A stretch of 64,000 bases of DNA from Zoroaster sp. YZ-2022 (GCA_029582265.1 CM055822.1:38084679-38148678); one strand, 5' to 3'. Shown: positions 18,132 through 31,724, counted from the first letter of the stretch. Translations and numbers: made by a program. The notes: a model not told the origin generated them from the letters alone.

Positions 18132-18903
18132 CGAGTGAAAACAGTCTCAGGATTTTATAACACCTCATACATAGATTCTGCACAATTTAAGAGACCTGCT
18201 ACAATAAATCAAACCAATACATGACTTTCATTAACTTGACAACACTCCGAAATTAATTGAACTTCTGTAGCACTGATGTAAAACGTAGATATTCATGTTG
18301 TAACAACAACATTGACGCGTTTAGACCAATTTCATTGGTTACCATGGGCTAGTTTATTGGTTGCCATGGGCTAGTCTTTCCTTGTTTGCTTGGCATCACA
18401 ATTAAAATAGCGAAAATCATGTGTCACGCTCACAACCAATTAGAATCTATGTATGAGATGTTATAAACTCAAATAGATGTCCTTTGCTGTCATTTGCCGC
18501 CGCTTGCAAAACAATACAAAGTTCACTTAGTTTATAATGAGTTCTAACTTGAAAACATTATGCACATGTTGGTATCTATGCTGAAATTACTTCTCTTCTT
18601 TAATAATATCTACAGTAAAATTGTATTACATAGGACTTTAAACTGTGCTTACAATATTTTTTATGGAGCTTACACAACAGGCCTAGGTCTTATTTTTTTC
18701 GAGCACAGTATTTAATGTAACCTACATCGGCTTCTAAAATCTGAAAGGGATTTACACCATGGGTAAATCAAATTAAACTGAGAGAAATTATAACCTCAAA
18801 GCTAACTTGTTTTAATGGGAATTCGTAAATGCCCATGGCACTTTAGACAATCTGATTGGACAAAACGTTAATCACGTGGGTGTATTAACTGATGATATAG
18901 ACT

Positions 18904-19076
18904 CAAGGGCGCAACCACGTGTTGAAAGTTGGGGGGTCCCAAGCAGCCATTGTGATGTCATGAATGACATTACTAGGATCATGTATACATAAAATACCAA
19001 AATGTTCCAGAAGTTGGGGAGGTCCACATAAAAGTAGGGGGGTCGTAACCCCGACCCCCCAGTGGTTGCGCCCTTG
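18904..19076. mobile_element. hAT-type MITE, 8-bp target duplication
   Basis: Ends CAAGGGCGCAACCAC and GTGGTTGCGCCCTTG are perfect inverted repeats. They are flanked by TATAGACT at 18896-18903 and 19077-19084. An 8-bp duplication and CA-starting ends fit the hAT superfamily. It carries no open frame and must have been moved by a transposase from elsewhere. Confidence 0.9.
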
Positions 19077-19690
19077 TATAGACTGGCTTATCAAAATCAA
19101 AGCAGCGCGTATGTGCCAGCTGTTCGCTAGCTGTTTTGTGCCACAAATGACGCGGATTTCAAGCAATCAGGGTGATAAAGATTGGCATTACGCGTCTGAC
19201 ATGTACTTTGGAAGTGTTTTGTTTGTCCCCAAAACGTAAATTTGCACATTTCTATTTGGCTTTATTCAACAATATTTGTTTTAAATTTTTAGAATGAAAT
19301 CGATAGGGGCATTTATGAATGGGAATAACAGTTTAACGCTTGGTGTTTACCAGTATAAAAAAAAGTTGTGTAAGCACAATTCAAAATAACTTCCACAACC
19401 TATGGAAGCATGGAGAACAGTTTGGTCCATTTAACTCATTTTGAACTAAGTGTACTTTGTATCCTTTGTGTACTTTGTATTGCAAGCGGCGCCGAAACGC
19501 ATCAATGCTGTTGTTACATGAATAAATAATTTTTTTTAAATGTTGTCAAGTTTATTGTAACAGGTCTCTTAATAAATTGTGCAGAATCTATGTATGAGGT
19601 GTTGTAAAACAGAAATTACTGTTTTCACTCGTGATACAGTAAAACTAGCCTGGAGCGTTTTATTTTAAATAGAACGCCCTGGGGATCGCT

Positions 19691-20280
19691 ATACACCGCT
19701 TGCATCGTTATACAACGTTATACGCCGCTTCCATCAGCATAACCCATACTTAGTTCATAATGAGTTCAATGGACCGAACTGTTCTACATTCTTCCATAGG
19801 TTGTGGAAGTTATTTTGAACTGTGCTTACACAAGTTTTATACTGGTGTTTTTCTAGCATAGACATTAGTCAAATAGTGTAACCTATATCAACTTGTAAAA
19901 TATTAAAAGGGTTTACAGCATAATCAAAATAAACTTAGAGAAATTATAATTTAAAAGCAGACTTGGTTTTAATGGGAAGTAATATCTTAATTCAACGAGA
20001 TAAAGCATACCCATAGGGGCCAATACCACCAATATTTTTACATTCCCGTTAAATATGAGAGTAGCTCAAACAAAGTTCTTTCTCGGTCAGAATAATGCTA
20101 TCAGATTTGCTTTTATCTATTTATTAACCATCACTTGTTTACATATGTTTATGATATGAGGGCGCTATGATCGAGTAAACGCGCTTTCTTACGAGCTCTC
20201 CTTTTAGCTTTAAAATCCAGCTCCAAATCCCGGCATTTTAACATCTTGCTAAACAATCTGATAAGATCTGCGATCTACAA
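19691..20280. other. Non-coding, diverged copy of foldback interior
   Basis: 19740-19980 resembles 18530-18830 (CTTAGTT.ATAATGAGTTC, TGTGCTTACA, GTAACCTA, GAGAAATTATAA). The rest shows nothing recognisable. Confidence 0.5.
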
Positions 20281-20306
20281 ACATAAGAGCTTCAACACTG
20301 ATCACC

Positions 20307-20854
20307 ATGCCTTCTGGACGTAGGAAACCAACAGAATCATCGGAACCTTCTCCACCTCTGTTGTCACCTCTGTTGTCACCTCAGCCGTCGGTGCGTACCC
20401 GACATGACCATTCAAGTGACCATGCTGCCACCACTGATGACCATGGGAACTTCGAGCAGTTCGTCCGGGCGCCACTGTCAGACATACGCCATGGTCAAAT
20501 CGACCTTAACAAGCGTATAGATCGCATGGAAGAGAGCCTGAATGCTTCAATTGAGTTTGAATCCAAACGGATCAACGAGTTAAGGAGCTGGAGAAAATGG
20601 CCAACATAGTGGCTCAAGCAGAACGCCGGAATCCTGATCACGCTGAAAAACTGAACAAGCTTGAGAGGTTCAGTCGACGAAATAATCTTCGAATCATTGG
20701 CTTTCCTCAGGATAAGAGTGAAGACTGTCTGGCGCTCACCTCCACGATGCTAAAGGATAAATTTGGATTTCAAGATGTCAAACTTGAGTGTGCCCATCGT
20801 GATGGACCCAAGACCCCTGGTCGTCCTCAGCATCTCCTTGTAAAAATCAACTGA
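20307..20854 (+). pseudogene. LINE A ORF1-like protein (frameshifted)
   Basis: Two overlapping frames, 20307-20609 and 20597-20854, together read as one ORF1. The first has a Ser/Pro-rich N-terminus and a coiled-coil segment (DLNKRIDRMEESLN); the second contains KLERFSRRNNLRIIGFPQD, the typical L1/jockey-like RNA-binding core. A frame change near 20600 and a stop at 20852 break it. Confidence 0.7.
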
Positions 20855-21639
20855 TATCAGGATAAAGTCCGTGTTCTTCGCCAACAACGCCAGGCCCTGG
20901 ATGATTGTCCATACTTTTGTGTCGAGGATCTCACAAAGCAGGACCTCCAGGAGAAACGACGCTGGGCACCTGATGTATCCAAAGCATACAATGAGGGATT
21001 GAAATATCGGTTTGTGGCTGGTAAGTGGCGCAGTAATGCTGGAGCACTGGCTCACTGCTACAACTCGTGAGGGTATTCTGCACGCATTGCATCCTACTAT
21101 ACATCGTATCCATAGCTTTGTATCACTCTGCCATCCCATCCGCCACTTTCATCGGATTTTGTTTTCATCTTTCTTCCATCGCTTCAGGAACTTTTGTTTG
21201 CATTGAGCTTCTCTAGCTGAACTGTTTATTTAATCATTTTGCCGCTCGTATTTATCACTAATTACGTTTATTAATTTGTAACTCTATTTGCTTGCATGAT
21301 TTTGCCTTAATTTGCCAGCTTTGTTCAGATGTAGCTACATTATTATTTTATTTTGTTATTTTCATTATCTCCTGCTTGTACCATTGTGCCTTTCATAACT
21401 CATTTTAAATTTTAATTTGCTCGTCTCAAGCGTGACATTTTCCTGTTGCATTTATTGACTTTGTTTATTCCGAGTCATTTGCATGATTTGTTAGGTTTTT
21501 TTGTCTTGTCTAAAGCACTTGTCTTTTTCCGCTGATGTTTTCTGACTTTGTTGATGATAATGACAGCAATAGCAGCAGTTCTTATTACGAGAGTAATGAA
21601 TTTAATAACTAATAAATGTTTCATCTATTGGTACTTTTT

Positions 21640-22983
21640 CGATTTTTCACATGAATGCCCGGAGCCTACTAGCCATTTTTACGACATTCAGGATTATGTG
21701 TCCACTCTCAGTCATTCCTTTTCAATATATGGTTTTACTGAGACATGGTTTAAAGAAACACCCCCTTCTTACATTCACATGGACAACTACAGTCTTGTTC
21801 ACTCGTCACGATCTCATAAGCTAGGCGGAGGGGTTGCCATGTTCGTTAAAGACACGTTGAATTTCAAAATTCGTGGTGACCTCCGTTCTACTTCAGGTGA
21901 TTTTGAATCTGTTTTTATTGAAATTCAACGAGACCATGCCTGTAACATCATTGTCGGCAATGTCTATAGGGCTCCATGGGCGGATCCAGAACATTTTTTA
22001 GGGGGGGCTGAGAATCAAAAACAATTATTTTTCAGTACTACAAAAATTACAATGAAATAATCAAAGGGAGAGAAAAACTAAGCACAGTGAGGGGGAAATG
22101 AGAGTGCGTTCTCCCCTCCCCTCCCTCTCTTCTCTCTCTCTCTCTTTTTCTCTCCTTTTTTTATTTTTTATTTTTATTTTTATTTTTGTACGAATCTGGA
22201 GGGGGGGGGCTACAGCCCCCTTAGCCGCCCCCCCCCCTGGATCCGCCAATGGGCTCCGGGTAGTTCCCTTGATAACTTCAATGCTTCTTTTGATTCTTGT
22301 TTAAATGTCATTACAAACGAAATGAAGCTGTGTTACATAATGGGTGATTTCAACTTAAATCTACTCAATTGTTCGGAGCATCAGCCTACTAACGATTTTG
22401 TTAATTCCGTCTTCGCCATTGGCTTTCACTCTCTAATTGATAAACCTACCAGCATCACACCTCACACTGCTACACTTATTGACAATATACCGGTACTAAC
22501 TAATTCTGATCAGGATATACTAGCTGGAATCTTTTACTCTGATATTTCTGATTATTTTCCTCTCTTTCAGATAACTTCTTCTTGCTTTACAAACGCCAAG
22601 ACCACTCCTCAGAAGTATTTCACTACAAGGAACATTAATCCTGCTACCACTCGTTCCTTCCAATCAGACATAGCTGGTACTGATTGGCACCAAGTCTATG
22701 AAAGTGATCAGCCTGACGCAGCTTACGATTCCTTCCTCTCTATTCTCACTTCTCGGTATAATCTTCACTTTCCTTACATTACCAAAACACTTGGCGGTAC
22801 CAATAAAAACCAGCCTTGGATTAAGCAAACAGGCTTTACAGGCGTTTCCTAATACGTAATACTAACGAGGTTAATGAGCGTAATTATAAAACTTTCCGTA
22901 ATCGCCTTACCGCTACTGTTCGGAAAGCGAAACAAGATTATTACGCCCACAGATTGGATCTCCGTAAATCGAGTCTTAAGCAA
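21640..22983 (+). pseudogene. LINE A endonuclease region, interrupted by a MITE
   Basis: The apurinic-type endonuclease domain is visible as FTETWFK, GGGVAMFVKD and VGNVYRAP up to 21975. After the MITE it resumes with MGDFNLNLLN and FHSLIDKPTSI. Downstream, a frame with NYKTFRNRLTATVRKAKQDY is typical of the linker before the RT. Frame changes near 22850 and the insertions make it non-functional. Confidence 0.75.
21976..22250. mobile_element. 275-bp MITE with GGCGGATCC ends, 7-bp target duplication
   Basis: Ends ATGGGCGGATCCAG and CTGGATCCGCCAAT are inverted repeats, flanked by GGGCTCC at 21969-21975 and 22251-22257. The LINE endonuclease frame continues correctly if one copy of the duplication and the insert are ignored. 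The interior has G- and C-runs and a (TTTTTA)n tract. It is probably hAT-like with one mismatched target base. Confidence 0.8.
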
Positions 22984-22984
22984 T

Positions 22985-24188
22985 TATGACAGGAAATCAT
23001 GCTGCTCGTCGATAATCATCACTTTCGTTTTTTTCACGTTCAGGTGCAGATCGTAATTCTCACTCTTCGACTTCACCGCGCTAATCAATTTGTTCAGTCC
23101 CACCGCGGACGTTGAAAACAACACGGTGTCGTCGGCATATCGTAACTCCTTGATGTCGTGCCCTCCAACTCGGATAGTCTCCTCCACTTCAAGTTCCGCA
23201 CTGTCAATTCCTTCTCTCATGACGCATTCTCCGTACAACCCGAAGTAGTGCGGCGATAGTATGCATCCCTGTCTGACGCCACGACCGATAACAAACCGCC
23301 TTGTTGTTCCGGAGGCCAGCTTTACAGCAGCTTGTTGATCCTCATATAGGCTCTGTGAAAGACGCACAATATGAATTGGGAAGCCCATCCCCCACATTGA
23401 GGTCCACAGCAGCTGATGATCAACGCAGTCAAAGGCTTTAGAGTAGTCGATGAAGCACATGTAGAGTGGAATGTTACGCTTCTTGCATTTCTCCATGATC
23501 AAACGCAGATTGGAGATGTGGTTCCGCGTTCCTCTGCCTTTTCTGTAGCCGGCTTGATTCTCTGAAATATTGTCATCCAAGTACCGCTCGATCCTCTTCG
23601 CGATGATGGTCAGCATGATCTTGCTTGCATGGCAAATCAGCGCGATGGTGCGGTAATTGGCGCAATTTTGCAGATCTCCTTTTTTGGGCAGCGTGATGTA
23701 CAGAGAGCATTTGAAGTCCTCTGGCCAACTACCAGTCATCCAAATGGCGACACACAGTTTCCACAAAATGTCGACGCCCTTCTCACCCGAGGCTTCCCAC
23801 AACTCGGCTGCAACGTTATCACACCCCGGACTTTTGCCGCTTTTCAGCAAACGTACGGTACTGCTTGCTCCACCTCTTCCCGTAGTGGAGACTGTTCAGC
23901 AATTTGTTCAAGTGGGGTGTCGATGTCCACCGGTTGCCGATCCTGCTGTCGCTCATAGAGAGATTCGCAATAGCGTGCCCATCTCTCCTTGATTGCTGCG
24001 TCTTCCGTCAGCACATTTCCCGCAGGATCTTTGATCACCAACAGCCTCGGTGCTGGTTTTCGTGTGATGTCCTTTATCAGACTGTGCAGCTCCTTCGGAT
24101 TGTCCGCATGTTGTTCCAGTTTGGCACACATGTCTTCAACAAATGCAACTTTGTCCTTCCGCAGTCGCTTCCTGACCGTTCGGTTCAT
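22985..24188 (-). pseudogene. LINE B reverse transcriptase fragment
   Basis: Minus-strand non-LTR RT, inserted within LINE A. It contains KSPGCDNVAAELWEA, NYRTIALICHASKI, FIDYSKAFDCVDH, GVRQGCILSP and the catalytic RYADDTVLF. Two frames (22985-23850 and 23844-24188) join by a frameshift near 23846. It is 5'-truncated at the (TA)n run and lacks its C-terminus beyond KKTKVMI. Confidence 0.85.
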
Positions 24189-24194
24189 ACTGTT

Positions 24195-24612
<418 letters not shown>

Positions 24613-24614
<2 letters not shown>

Positions 24615-25129
24615 TCAGAAGTGTGATTTGTGGCCGATTTGAGGGCCAATTTGAGAGGCCATATTTAAAAGGCCATAATTATATAAAAGTGGTACAGTAA
24701 ACGTAAATTTTGGGCAGACAAATTATCAATTAGTTTGGGTGGTAAATTTATTTGGAATTGCTTGATGTCAAACATTTTGTTTATCCAAATAAAACCACCG
24801 TGAGCTTCAAAGAGGACAGTCAAGTCCAGCTATAAGAGCGTTTAAAAGCAAATCTATTTATTTAAAACTTTCATTGTGTACACAAAGATAATATTATGAA
24901 TTTGAAGACATATAATCGATGAATAATTGATAACCTAGTTTGTTAATCTTCCTTAATTTAATTATAGATATCTATATCCCAAAATTACTGGTTTAATGTT
25001 TTAGTTTGTTAATTTGGAATTAAATATTAATTAAATTTAATTGAAGATAAATAAGTCAGCTTGATTTTCTTTCTTTTCTGGCCTTGTCATTGGATTCGTC
25101 TAGGCATCTACCTTTCTATACTTAGGAAC
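24613..25129. other. Non-coding, AT-rich
   Basis: No supported gene. Presumably flanks the LINE B insertion or is lost LINE A sequence. Confidence 0.5.
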
Positions 25130-25943
<814 letters not shown>

Positions 25944-26609
25944 TGGATTTGTAGCGCGCACATATCCACCCTGCTGGGCGCTCAAGGCGCGGAAACAAAG
26001 AAAAAAACATGAATACAAACAATATACTATGATAGCATAGGGAAATATTATGTACTGAGATACATGTACCTACAATGCAATTACAAATATGCATCATCTT
26101 TGAAGAATTGTGACATAAGATGAGTTTTAAGCATCGACTTAAATCTAGTTATACTAGTTAAATCTAGTTATACTATGACAAGATTTGAGTTTAGTTGGAA
26201 GATGATTCCAGAGTCTCGGAGCCGCGACAGAAAAAGACCTATCACCCCAGGACTCGATTTCACAAAGCACTAAGATTCATCTTAAGATGAGTTGTTAGTA
26301 TTACCATAGTGATTTGTATTGTGACATCACACTTTGCTAAGCAATTAAGATTGATACACAGTTAAGATCTATCTTAGCTCTTTGTGAAATCGGCCCCAGT
26401 TCCGTTTTGAAGTTGGTTCCTTTAGGAGTGACATGTTGCTGGAGCGCAAATTGCGTGATGGAGTGTAGACTTTAAGCAGTTCAGAAATATAAATTGCAGC
26501 AATGTTATTAAAAGATTTGTGAACAATTAGCATAAGTTTAAAAACAATTCTCTGTGAAACAGGAAGCCAGTGCAGTTCTTTCAAGATTGGCGTGATATGG
26601 CATGACTTA
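25944..26609 (-). pseudogene. LINE C copy 1, 5'-truncated, with MITE insertion
   Basis: Minus-strand C-terminal LINE remnant (LKELHWLPVSQRIVFKLMLIVHKSFNN-type, quoted in part) that also occurs at 34519-35145. It inserted into LINE A between RT and C-terminal domain. A 143-bp MITE interrupts it at 26251. Also a short duplication TTAAATCTAGTTATACTAG near 26150. Confidence 0.75.
26251..26393. mobile_element. 143-bp MITE with empty site in the same window
   Basis: CGATTTCACAAAG...CTTTGTGAAATCG ends are inverted repeats, flanked by CCCCAG at 26245-26250 and 26394-26399. The paralogous LINE C copy at about 34835 has a single CCCCAG and no insert, which proves the insertion. Confidence 0.85.
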
Positions 26610-26619
26610 CACTGTCTTT

Positions 26620-27336
26620 AAACCATTCCAAAACCAGCTTTATTCTCTTCTCCAAGTCTAATCTCTCCATCAATCTTGACCTTCCACCTGTTCTTATAGA
26701 CAACATTCCTATCACCAGGGTCTACTCCACAAAGTTTCTTGGTGTCATTATTGATCACAAACGTTCCTGGTCTGATCACATTTCCTCTCTCACAAAAATC
26801 ATTTCTCGTAATACCGGTGTTATGTCTAAACTGCGTCCTTTTCTCCCGCCCTTTTCTATGGTCTTACTTTATAATACTCTTATTCTGCCCTACTTAAACT
26901 ACTGTAATATTGCTTGGGCTCGGTCAAGCAATAACAAACTGCACTCCCTCATTGTCACTCAAAAACGGGCTATCCGCGTTTGTACTTCTTCACATCTTCG
27001 TGCACACACTGCGCCACTTTTTGCACAGCTCAACACCCGCACACTTTCTGACATAAACAAACTTCACACTGGGATATTTATGTACAAGTATTCCAGAAAT
27101 CTTCATCCTAGTACCTTCTCTTGTTATTTTTCTTCTGTCCAAGACTTGCATTCCTACTCAACCAGATCTTGTCATAATCTCCTGGTTCCTAATTACACCC
27201 GCACTACCTATTCCATGAACACCCTTCGTTTCTATGGTCCTCGCTTATGGAATGCCATTGACGAAGAAATAAAAGTCAACTGTCAGTGGACCGTTTTAAA
27301 GCCTCCTTCAAAAGAGTCATTATCTCCCAGTATGTA
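26620..27336 (+). pseudogene. LINE A C-terminal domain
   Basis: Resumes after LINE C. The readable frame 26822-27336 includes PYLNYCNIAWA, KRAIRVCTS, IFMYKYSRN and YGPRLWNAID, a pattern typical of the region after the RT in CR1/jockey-like LINEs. The first 200 bp are in shifted frames. Confidence 0.75.
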
Positions 27337-27680
27337 ACATAGCTTTCTTTCCATTAGCTGCTTTGCGAGGTACATCATCATTTGTCCCTTTCCAAAAACA
27401 TTATTTTCATCTCATTATAGTTAATTAAGCGTTTTTGTTGTTATTGTAAAATATTTTGCTCATAATTTGTACGTCCTCTGTTTGTCCGTTTGTCTTGTCT
27501 TTGTCTGTCCATAGGCCGATTTTCTACAAGCCTTGGATTATCAAATCGGCCCCCATACTGTTTTCTATTCTTTGATTGTTTAAGCCTAAAAATTTAGACT
27601 ACTCTGTTTATTATATCACTTTCTTTAATTGTGACAGTATGGAAATAAATGTAAACTGAAACTGAAACTGAAATATTAGC

Positions 27681-28542
27681 ATTCCAAGATCAAATGGTGA
27701 CAGGAAAAACTGTACATAAGTCTATGGCAAACACCATAAATCTTTATTCAGCATAATAAGTAATATTTAGTTTTTGGTATAATGTTACCAAATATAGGTA
27801 TGAAATGATTGGTAATAAACAATAATAATGGTTTTTTCTGAGATTCTTTCTTTTTAAGAAAAGTGAAATATTTTCCTGTTAGAATTTAGGAAAAAGTATT
27901 CTCTTTCCATAATTCAAAACATTTAAATGCATTTTAACTAGTTTCTCGACACAACGCAATGAGGTGAAACTTTCACAGGTTGTTTAATTATACCTTTATT
28001 CAAAGAGAGTACGCATGCTCTTAGAAGCAGTTTTCGCCAACATAACCGATGCTGTATCTTTCCTTTAATTAACGTAAGTCACTAAATCTCATATTGTATA
28101 GGCCTATATTGTATTCATTAAAAAAAAATCACAATAGTTTACTTTATATGTGGTATAAATCACCATAGTGTTATAACATATATCTAATAATGATCTATAA
28201 TTATTGTCTTTACGCCACTGAACCATAACTATATATGGGAAAAGAATAGTTTTCTTTTCCTTTCATTTTGCTCATGTATGACGGATGTCGCCAGTCATCC
28301 ATTGTTGGCCGTCCCTGATAGAAATGTAACAATGAAGAGCCCCCTCTGCTAGGTTATCTTGTCATGATCGTTTGATAAATGATGTCTAGGAAATCGTTTT
28401 GAGAGTAAGTTCATGTAGGGACATGTTTATTTAAACGTGACAACGGTGTCAAACCCGTCTTAACTTAAGATTGGTGTGTGGGTCATCTTACCTTTTGAAT
28501 TAGTGTTATATTCACGTTCAAAATTTGTCGTCCACTCTCTCA
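27681..28542. other. Non-coding; contains a dispersed-repeat copy
   Basis: 27975-28062 has TTATTCAAAGAGAGTA...CTCTTAGAAGCAG...CCGATGCTGTATCTTTCC, a repeat found at least five more times in the window. Otherwise nothing. Confidence 0.5.
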
Positions 28543-28635
28543 ATGGCGCTTATACTTTTGGCGGACCACAAAGCTAGACGTGCGTTGAGAAGAGAGCGAC
28601 TCTTTCGGGACATACGAAATCCGTCAGATAGCTAA
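28543..28635 (+). pseudogene. HARBI1/Harbinger-type transposase N-terminal relic
   Basis: A 30-codon frame reads MALILLADHKARRALRRER then LFRDIRNPSDS before a stop. RRER.FRDR.NPL is characteristic of the N-terminus of Harbinger transposases. The stop falls where the conserved domain would continue. Short length keeps this tentative. Confidence 0.35.
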
Positions 28636-29219
28636 ACGACGAGAAAATTGTCAGAAGGTATAGATTTACACGGCAAGGGATAACCCGGGTTGGTCAACAA
28701 ATACAACATGAAACACAGGTAAAACTAGAAGTATTGAGTTTGTAGAAAACAAACTCAGGGTGTTCGAGTGTGCATCACATGTGATGACGTCATCACCTAA
28801 AGTTGTTAAAAGACAAGAGTTACTTCAGGAGATATGAGTTTTCATAATATATAATTAAAATAACATATAATGTGCTATACTGAATACATTAACGTCCGGT
28901 TCAGTCATCCCATATAATTTTAAGTTCTTCCAACCGTAAGTTCCGGTTCAATCATGTGACATCATTCATACTTCATAAAATATTTCCTCATAATATGGGT
29001 GTCAATTGTGCCAAATTTGGTAAAATTTTGTCTAATGTTTTTGTCGAGGTAGCAAAAAGTTACTTTTTTAAACCTGCCGCTAGAGGGCACTGTTAAGAGC
29101 GATGACGTCACCAAATATATTTTTGAAAAGAGCAGATCCCACTTAAATATAAACCCAGAATGTTTTTTTCAAATACCTTTTCAGATTTGCGTCAACTTAT
29201 AAAGAGCTTTGTAAACTTG
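28636..29219. other. Non-coding
   Basis: No gene. Contains CTTCCGGTTCAATCATGTGAC-type motifs shared with 17020-17050. Confidence 0.4.
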
Positions 29220-29860
29220 AACTTCCAGTTTGGACCGGAAGTAAGGTACAATAGGGTCATGTCTTTGTATCAAATGTCGAGTCCTCCATGTTCTGTATGA
29301 TTATGAAGGAATCAAGAAATTATCTATTGTGGTTCACGAGATATAAAATATATTATTTTAATTGTAATTAATTACGTAATAATTTATTAGATGACCTCAC
29401 CATGACGTCACAACGTTACCTGGAAGGATATGTTAAGGTCTAACTATGTGTTAAGTTTTAAGGTTATTTGAACTCGGCAAACTATGCTTTGGCTGCACAA
29501 ATACATTTACAGAATTGTGATTCTGAATAGTTGTTCACTTAAACTTCCGGTTTCGACCGGAAAGAGAGGTCAGATTAGGGTCATGTCTGTGAACGAAATA
29601 TGACATAGTTCAAGGTCTTTAAGATGATGCAAAGTTTATGCAAATATCTTCTGTGGTTCATGAGATATGATTTTTTGAAATATTCAATTTCCGGTTTCGA
29701 CCGGAAAGAGAGGTCAGAATGAGGTCACATCTGTGAACGAAATGTCACATAATTCAAGATCTTTTATATGAAGCAAAGATTGTGAAAATATCTTTTGTGG
29801 TTCATGAGATATGATTTTTTGAAATATTAAACATTGATTTAGTGTAATTCGATATCTGAT
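29220..29860. repeat. Satellite-like tandem repeat, about 143-bp unit
   Basis: At least three units share GGTCATGTCTGTGAACGAAA, GTGGTTCATGAGATATGATT, TTTTGAAATATT and a TTCCGGTTTCGACCGGAAAG joint. They are related to the pair at 17750-18010. Confidence 0.8.
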
Positions 29861-29959
29861 GACCTCAAATGACGTCACAACTATGTGTTAAGTTTTAAGG
29901 TTCTGTGAACTCTGCAACTATGTTTTGTCTCTGGATAAGTCTTAATGAGAAGGAAAAAG

Positions 29960-30140
29960 GAAAAACGAACAATAACAAGAGGTGTTCACGCTGTCGCTCG
30001 AACACCTAAAAAGCAAAAAAGAAAAAAAAAACAGAAAAAAAAAAACAGAACAATAACAAGAAGTGTTCGCGCTGTAGCTCGAACACCTAAAAAACCGAAC
30101 AATAACAAGAGGTGTTCGCGCTGTCGCTCGAACACCTAAA
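29960..30140. repeat. Minisatellite of short hairpins AGGTGTTCG...CGAACACCT
   Basis: Three units each contain AACAATAACAAGARGTGTTC, a GCGCTGT loop and CGAACACCTAAAAA. Each unit is itself an inverted repeat, separated by A-rich spacers. Confidence 0.8.
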
Positions 30141-30145
30141 AAAAC

Positions 30146-30600
30146 AGCATGATCATGACGATAGGCCTACAGTAATTATTTTGACTTTACGCGTCGTAGT
30201 TAGCTAGGTAGCTCGAGGATATATATTTTTAACATGTATTGTTTTTTTTTATAGTATACCGCCCGCAAGCGTTGTGTTTACCACTAGCGATTTATTTTTT
30301 TGTTAGTATACTTGGGGTGTTGGTGGTGATGTAAAAAATCATGACATTTGACCTCAATGTTCACTTGCTAAATTTCCCTAGATACGTATTATACAATTCC
30401 CAAAGGTTTGGTGCCAAAAAGTTGTACATCGACAACTCGCCATCCGCGCCAATCAGCCACCTTGAATTGCTGTGAGCGTGCGAAGTCCCGCCGGCCGTTT
30501 TGTTGTACGTTAAAATAAATATAAAAGAGCCGTCGTACGAGAGAAAGGTCAGCCTCGTTCAATAATTGGATATTCGTTTTAGTATATTTTGGATATGTCC
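30146..30600. other. Non-coding
   Basis: Nothing recognised. Confidence 0.5.
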
Positions 30601-30602
30601 TG

Positions 30603-30720
30603 CGTTTTGTGAAATCGATCTTGGGATTCATCCTAGGTAAGATCGATCTTACGGCTATGATTCTTCTTAAATCCTAGGATATATCCTAAGATAGGAAGAG
30701 TTTTGTGAAATCGATCCCAG
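30603..30720. mobile_element. MITE-like repeat, GTTTTGTGAAATCGATC ends
   Basis: Starts GTTTTGTGAAATCGATCTTG and ends with GTTTTGTGAAATCGATCCC. The interior contains TAAGATCGATCTTA. A truncated copy lies at 31276-31370. Ends resemble the MITE at 26251. Confidence 0.55.
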
Positions 30721-31275
30721 GTATTTCATTGCTTACGTTGTGCCAAAGATCTGACGTCACGCTTCAAGGCTCGCCCGCCAATGTAACTCTTCTACGCGTA
30801 CTTCTGCCATCCAAATATCGCTGGAGATATTGCACGTGGAAGCCCATCATCGCACGCAAGGTCAGTGGGACCAAAGTGCGCCAAAACTAAATTTTCCATT
30901 ATTTTGATGGCATATTACACCCAGATCGGACCCGCAGATGTCAATGGGATTGTTTTTAAACATCTATGACGTCATCAAAATACTGATTTCTGATTGGACC
31001 GTAGATAATTCACGCTTTATAGCCTCTATTGTGTTTTTGTTCGTTTTAAACTACACTAATCAAGTGTATGTGTTACGGCTGTAAATTATTTTAAGGAAAA
31101 AAAGTATCGTTAAACAATTTGAGGAAGTTTGTGATTTAAATCCATTATAAACTATTGGTAATGTTTGTAAAAAAATGTTTCTAAAAGTATCCTTACTTTC
31201 TTTGAATCAAGATATACATTAAACAACGAACCTGTAAAAGGATCAGTTTATTATGTGTCATCACATTGTGAAATC
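30721..31275. other. Non-coding
   Basis: No gene. Around 31188 a reverse copy of the TTTGAATCAAGATATAC dispersed repeat occurs. Confidence 0.4.
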
Positions 31276-31403
31276 GACGCGTTTTGTGAAATCGATCTTG
31301 GGATTCAACCCAGGTAAGATCGATCTTACGGCTATGATTCTTCTTAAATCCTAGGGTTAATCCTACCCGTTTATATATAAACGGTTCGCGAGCAAAGAAA
31401 AAT

Positions 31404-31476
31404 TGGCTGATGCCGGACTCGAACCCGCGACCTCTCGATTACCGTACGAGCGCTCTACCAACTGAACTAACCAGCC
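31404..31476 (-). tRNA. tRNA-like sequence, copy 1 (probably tRNA-derived repeat)
   Basis: Folds as a tRNA: acceptor GGCTGGT/ATCAGCC, D-arm GTTC/GAGC, T-loop TTCGAGT, A- and B-box matches. The anticodon loop ACGGTAA lacks U33 and its stem has a mismatch. The T-stem has one mismatch. It is therefore more likely a Pol III promoter of a repeat than a functional tRNA. Confidence 0.5.
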
Positions 31477-31724
31477 CCTATGTTGGTGGGCGGTCCACTT
31501 ATGCCAATTATCTATTGCTCTATGGGGCCAGGTCAGAGGCCAAACCATATCTGCCGAGTAGCCAGGGATCAAGCCCCGGTCAGATGCAAACAACACAGGT
31601 AACGGCAGTAGCGGGGATCACACAATTAACGGGACACAAGCCTTTTATGTGGTTGTACACAAAGTAGATTTATATGGAGAAACTGACCTGAAATATTATA
31701 AACGGTTCGCGAGCAAAGAAAAAT

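Larger units (their letters stand above)
18012..19690. mobile_element. Foldback-like element with hairpin ends
   Basis: The stretch 18106-18210 (ACTAGTTTTACTGTACCACG... to CTACAATAAA) is matched in inverted orientation by 19549-19655. The right end again carries a GAGCGTT/AACGC hairpin, so each terminus folds on itself. Parts of the interior (18530-18830) are repeated in diverged direct form at 19740-19980. A 173-bp MITE is inserted inside. No coding capacity is evident. Confidence 0.6.
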
